64,000 nucleotides of DNA from Tachypleus tridentatus (Eukaryota > Arthropoda > Merostomata > Xiphosura > Limulidae): assembly GCF_004210375.1 (NCBI RefSeq), contig NC_134834.1, positions 97,840,170 through 97,904,169 of the forward strand, written 5' to 3'. The position numbers and the translations under genes were made by a program. This document shows positions 60,339 to 64,000 of this stretch, piece by piece (positions within the stretch are counted from its first letter, which is position 1; the number at the start of each line of letters is the position of its first letter). Below the pieces are notes generated by a model. It was given only the letters and a program-made list of their open reading frames with translations, was not told the origin of the DNA and ran no database searches.

Positions 60339-60838
60339 NNNNNNNNNNNNNNNNNNNNNNNNNNNNNNNNNNNNNNNNNNNNNNNNNNNNNNNNNNNNNN
60401 NNNNNNNNNNNNNNNNNNNNNNNNNNNNNNNNNNNNNNNNNNNNNNNNNNNNNNNNNNNNNNNNNNNNNNNNNNNNNNNNNNNNNNNNNNNNNNNNNNNN
60501 NNNNNNNNNNNNNNNNNNNNNNNNNNNNNNNNNNNNNNNNNNNNNNNNNNNNNNNNNNNNNNNNNNNNNNNNNNNNNNNNNNNNNNNNNNNNNNNNNNNN
60601 NNNNNNNNNNNNNNNNNNNNNNNNNNNNNNNNNNNNNNNNNNNNNNNNNNNNNNNNNNNNNNNNNNNNNNNNNNNNNNNNNNNNNNNNNNNNNNNNNNNN
60701 NNNNNNNNNNNNNNNNNNNNNNNNNNNNNNNNNNNNNNNNNNNNNNNNNNNNNNNNNNNNNNNNNNNNNNNNNNNNNNNNNNNNNNNNNNNNNNNNNNNN
60801 NNNNNNNNNNNNNNNNNNNNNNNNNNNNNNNNNNNNNN
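60339..60838. other. Assembly gap of 500 N
   Basis: Exactly 500 undetermined bases. A round number is typical of scaffolding software that inserts a fixed spacer, so the true distance and even the adjacency are unknown. Translations across it are meaningless. Confidence 0.99.
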
Positions 60839-60899
60839 CCAGATCTAAAAAAGTTCTAAAACTGTGAATCAAAATTTAGAAAAAAAGTATAGTAAAAAA

Positions 60900-63041
60900 T
60901 ATCCGGTCATAGCATCAAAATCAGTGACAGTCATGCGTTTTGTACAGTTTGGCACATCGATTTTTCTGTGGCGCATGGCAAGATAAACGATTGTTCCAGA
61001 CATACAAAATCGGCATCTCACCAACCAAAGGCTGAGGCGAAGATAAAAACGATGCAGATAACGACATTTATGAGTAAGAATTCAGAATATGAAACCATAA
61101 ATGCAGAAGTGATGTTCACGTAATTCATCATTGCTCATAATTTACCCCTAGCTGTAGCCGATCATGCAGGACATCTATTCAGAAAAATGTTCCCAGATTC
61201 TGATATAGCGAAAAAATATGGCTGTGCTAGAACCAAAACTACAGCCATTGTACAAATGTTGGGTTGTGAAGATGACAAAATGATTTCAAGCATACTTACT
61301 AACAGTGTTTACAGTTTAGCTACAGAAGGATCCACAGACATGGATGACTCAAAACTGTATCCAGTGCTTGTACGATGTCTTGACCCTTTGCTTGGAAAAA
61401 TTGTCTGTTCTCTTTTGACAATGGTGGAATGGAAAGTAGCTTCAACAGGAGAGAATATTTTCAAGCTTTTGGACCACGAATTGACAAAGAGGAAAATTTC
61501 ATGGGAAAACTGTCTTAGTTTTTCTTCAGACAATGTCTCAGTTATGTCTGGTATAGGTAAAGGTGTGATAGGACACATTTCAAGATGACAACCTAGCATT
61601 TACTTCATGGGCTGTGCCTGTCACTTCATGATTATTGCTGTCCAGAAAGCTTCCAGAGAACTGCTCTGCCCAGTTTGTGATATATTGATAGATATCTACT
61701 ATTTTCTGGACAAAAGTGTTAGCAGAAAACAACATTTCAAAGAGTTTCAAGGATTGTGTGACAAAGAAACAAGAAAAATTCTACAACTTGTTAACATAAG
61801 ATGGCTATCATTTGGGGTGTACCTCAAGAGAATATTGTACATGTGGAAACCATTGAAGTATTTTTACTGTGAAAAGGAAAACTAGATTCAAAAGGATCTA
61901 AATGTGCAGCTCAGTCAGGCAGCAAGACTTTAACGGTTAGATATCTCTCAACAACACAGGGACACAGTCAAGACATCCTCTCAGCCACACAGGGACACAA
62001 GACAACAGTTTCCAAAAGCAGACAAAGAAACATTTGATATAACTCAATATATGTTTAGGCAGTCTGACCTTGAACTAAAGAAGAGACAACCAATGAAAAA
62101 GAGAATAAAACGAAAGCTAGCAAGGAAGTAACCAAGAAAAGTTATGTGCAGAGCAAGTTAGATAAGTTGACAGTTTTCTTGCACAACAAAATGAACTTGT
62201 TATTTTGTCTTTTTCTTCAGTCTGCGATTCCTCTATTTGAGCAAGTCAATTTGATATTGCAAAGAGAAGAACCTAGTGTACACATTATGCATAGAACTCT
62301 GATTACACAAGTTAAAAATATACTTGTCAGATACATCAAGCCAGAATATCTTGAAGGCAACATCACTGAACTTGACTACAATAATGATTCCTTACATGAA
62401 TCTGATGAGGCATTTCTATTGGAAATGCTGCCAAGGAATACATTGTTAAATATGAAAAGGACCTGGACCTGATCAGCTTCTACACCAGTGTCAAGAAATA
62501 CTATATTGCAGCTACAAATTACATGATGAAACATTTCCCCTAAATGATGAACTTGATTCACGCAGAGGTTGCTGATCCAAAACTAAAAGTCAGCAAAGAT
62601 TTCACGTTTCTTCACAGACAGGTATCCTGTTCTTGTCAATACACATGACCACGACACTATTGACAAGTTGGAAGGGTAATATTTGAACTATCAAATTGAT
62701 ACTTTCTCAGAAACTGTCCTTCAGTTAAATGTTGACAAGTTTTGGGTTCAGCTGTCTACAGTTAAGGATGGAAATGGTAACCAGAAGTATGGCATTCTGT
62801 GTAGGGTTATGCTTGGAATTCTTACAATCTTCCATTCTAATGCTGACAGAAGGATATTTAGTTTAGTGACTAAAAAACAAAAGCAAGTTCAGACCAAACT
62901 TGAGCACCTCAATTTGAGCAGTATTATAATGCACAAGATGTGTGTATGTAGTCAAATGGACAATGTTGTTATAACTCCCAACCATCCAGAGACATTCTTA
63001 TGAAAGCAAAGGCTGCAACAGCTGCAAAACTATTACAATAA
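60900..63041 (+). pseudogene. hAT-superfamily transposase pseudogene (BED zinc finger type)
   Basis: The remnant encodes about 700 residues in domain order. First, a BED-type zinc finger at about 60935-61050: FCTVWHIDFSVAHG then CSRHTKSASH, with Trp where the second Cys is expected. Then a linker and AHNLPLAVADHAGHLFRKM (61133-61189). Then the RNase-H-like core: ATEGSTDMDDSKLYPVLV at about 61319, SFSSDNVSVMSG at about 61519, GCACHFMIIAVQKA at 61610 and IRWLSFGVYL at 61796. Last, a C-terminal dimerisation part with LTIFHSNADRRIFSLV (62818-62865), where the usual A-x-x-E-R is one residue short. In-frame stops lie at 61121 (TAA), 61586 (TGA) and 61883 (TAG); frameshifts lie near 62085, 62450 and 62995. 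The end would be LLQ with TAA at 63039-63041. No terminal inverted repeats are seen; the left end lies in or beyond the gap. The catalytic set appears damaged (ATEG where ATDG is usual, from memory). Confidence 0.85.
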
Positions 63042-63044
63042 GTG

Positions 63045-63239
63045 TTATAAACATGATATAAACTAGTCCTTACACAAAGGCTTTTTCTGCTTAGTGTTTG
63101 TACATGTTCAATGTTGTTTTACCAGTATGTTTGTTACTCTGAACTAAATAAAAGACATAATTTCCAAAGAATTTTTAAAATTTATTTGTTAAATACACAA
63201 AACACAGTCATAAATTAGCAATCTATACATGCACTTAAC
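63045..63239. other. 3' flank of the hAT remnant
   Basis: About 200 bp with an AATAAA hexamer at 63147-63152 (in CTAAATAAAAGACAT), which could be the old transposase polyadenylation signal. I see no hAT-type terminal inverted repeat before the next array starts. Confidence 0.45.
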
Positions 63240-64000
63240 TATACATGGATCTAGATTCTAGAATTCACTACTGCTCTGTACCATTCATGTATCGAGATTC
63301 TACTATATAACTACATTTTCTACTATCCATGCACCTAAATTCTAGTATTTAACTCTGCTCTCACTATCCATGCACTAAATTCTAGTATTTAACTCTGCTC
63401 TACTATCCATGTATCTAAATTCTAGTATTTATCTCTGCTCTCTACTATCCATGTGTCTAAATTCTAGTATTTATCTCTGCTCTCACAATCCATGTATCTA
63501 AATTCTAGTATTTATCTCTGCTCTCTACAATCCATGTGTCTAAATTCTAGTATTTATCTCTGCTCTCATCGATCCATGTGTCTAAATTCTAGTATTTATC
63601 TCCTCTACTATCCATGTGTCTAAATTCTAGTATTTATCTCTGCTCTCTACAATCCATGTGTCTAAATTCTGGTATTTATCTCTGCTCTCACTAATCCATG
63701 TGTCTAAATTCTAGTATTTATCTCTGCTCTCTACAATCCATGTGTCTAAATTCTAGTATTTATCTCGCTCTCTACTATCCATGTATCTAAATTCTAGTAT
63801 TTATCTCTCTGCCTCTACTATCCATGTATCTAAATTCTAGTATTTATCTCTGCTCTCTACATCCATGTATCTAAATTCTAGTATTTATCTCTGCTCTCTA
63901 CTATCCATGTATCTAAATTTGGTATTTATCTCTGTCTCTACACTATCCATGTGTCTAAATTCTAGTATTTATCTCTGCTCTACCATCCATGTGTCTAAAT
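63240..64000. repeat. 42-bp minisatellite array with unstable unit length, open to the right edge
   Basis: The unit contains CTAGTATTTATCTCTGCTCT then CTACTATCCATGTGTCTAAA. The CTAGTA anchor (or its GGTATT variant) falls at 63342, 63382, 63422, 63464, 63505, 63547, 63589, 63627, 63669, 63711, 63753, 63794, 63837, 63878, 63919 and 63962: steps of 38-43 bp. Length changes concentrate in the CTCTGCTCTCTAC segment. The left copies (63240-63340) are more diverged. Confidence 0.95.

Noticed and set aside
60301-60872. Open frames across the N run on both strands
   Set aside because: They consist almost wholly of undetermined bases.
61309-61599. Minus-strand open frame of 96 codons in the hAT remnant
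   Set aside because: It is a shadow of the plus-strand transposase frame, which has recognisable motifs.
1-64000. Telomeric repeat (TTAGG)n
   Set aside because: No run of this motif on either strand.

Overview
The window is AT-rich eukaryotic nuclear DNA, mostly tandem repeats plus decayed transposable elements. I find no intact host gene. The tRNA-derived SINEs (CGT- and TAC-anticodon types), the Penelope-like fragment, the CR1-like LINE with an esterase-like module and the BED/hAT transposase remnant suggest an arthropod. From memory the CGT-type SINE is the kind abundant in chelicerates, especially horseshoe crabs; that is a recollection, not a search result. A run of exactly 500 N (60339-60838) marks a scaffold join of conventional, not measured, length.

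Layout. 1-1270: a 27-bp array running in from the left and abutting a 35-bp array. 1690-2410: a 71-bp array with degenerate flanks. 3456-3682: an AAT/AATAT microsatellite. 3985-4690: a TAC-type SINE and the 3' end of a Penelope-like retroelement, carrying a hammerhead-like core. 5009-5415: a TA-flanked mariner-like MITE. 5440-10600: a 37-bp array (5694-7670) next to a large array of a ~92-bp family, with inverted fragments of that family on both outer sides. 10610-13130: unassigned AT-rich DNA. 13134-13373: a CGT-type SINE. 13475-46415: one ~33-kb satellite array of a 47-bp unit (about 700 copies) with nested higher-order duplications. 46575-47345: a 46/45-bp array. 47641-52860: a 31-bp array of exactly 168 unit lengths. 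53000-54945: a diverged pair of LTR-end-like repeats around a SINE nested in a SINE. 55779-60010: SINE copies and a CR1-like LINE remnant. 60900-63041: a hAT transposase pseudogene. 63240 to the right edge: a 42-bp array with unstable unit length.

About 45 kb (roughly 70%) is tandem repeat, in ten arrays with ten unrelated units. Most long open frames are by-products of repeats whose unit is a multiple of three, or which lack stops in several phases. No set of genes acts together here. The interest is in array architecture: register-locked arrays, higher-order duplications of 6-8 kb, conserved cores with decaying edges, and inverted array flanks. Secondary points are the ribozyme-like core and the well-marked SINE insertions with target-site duplications.
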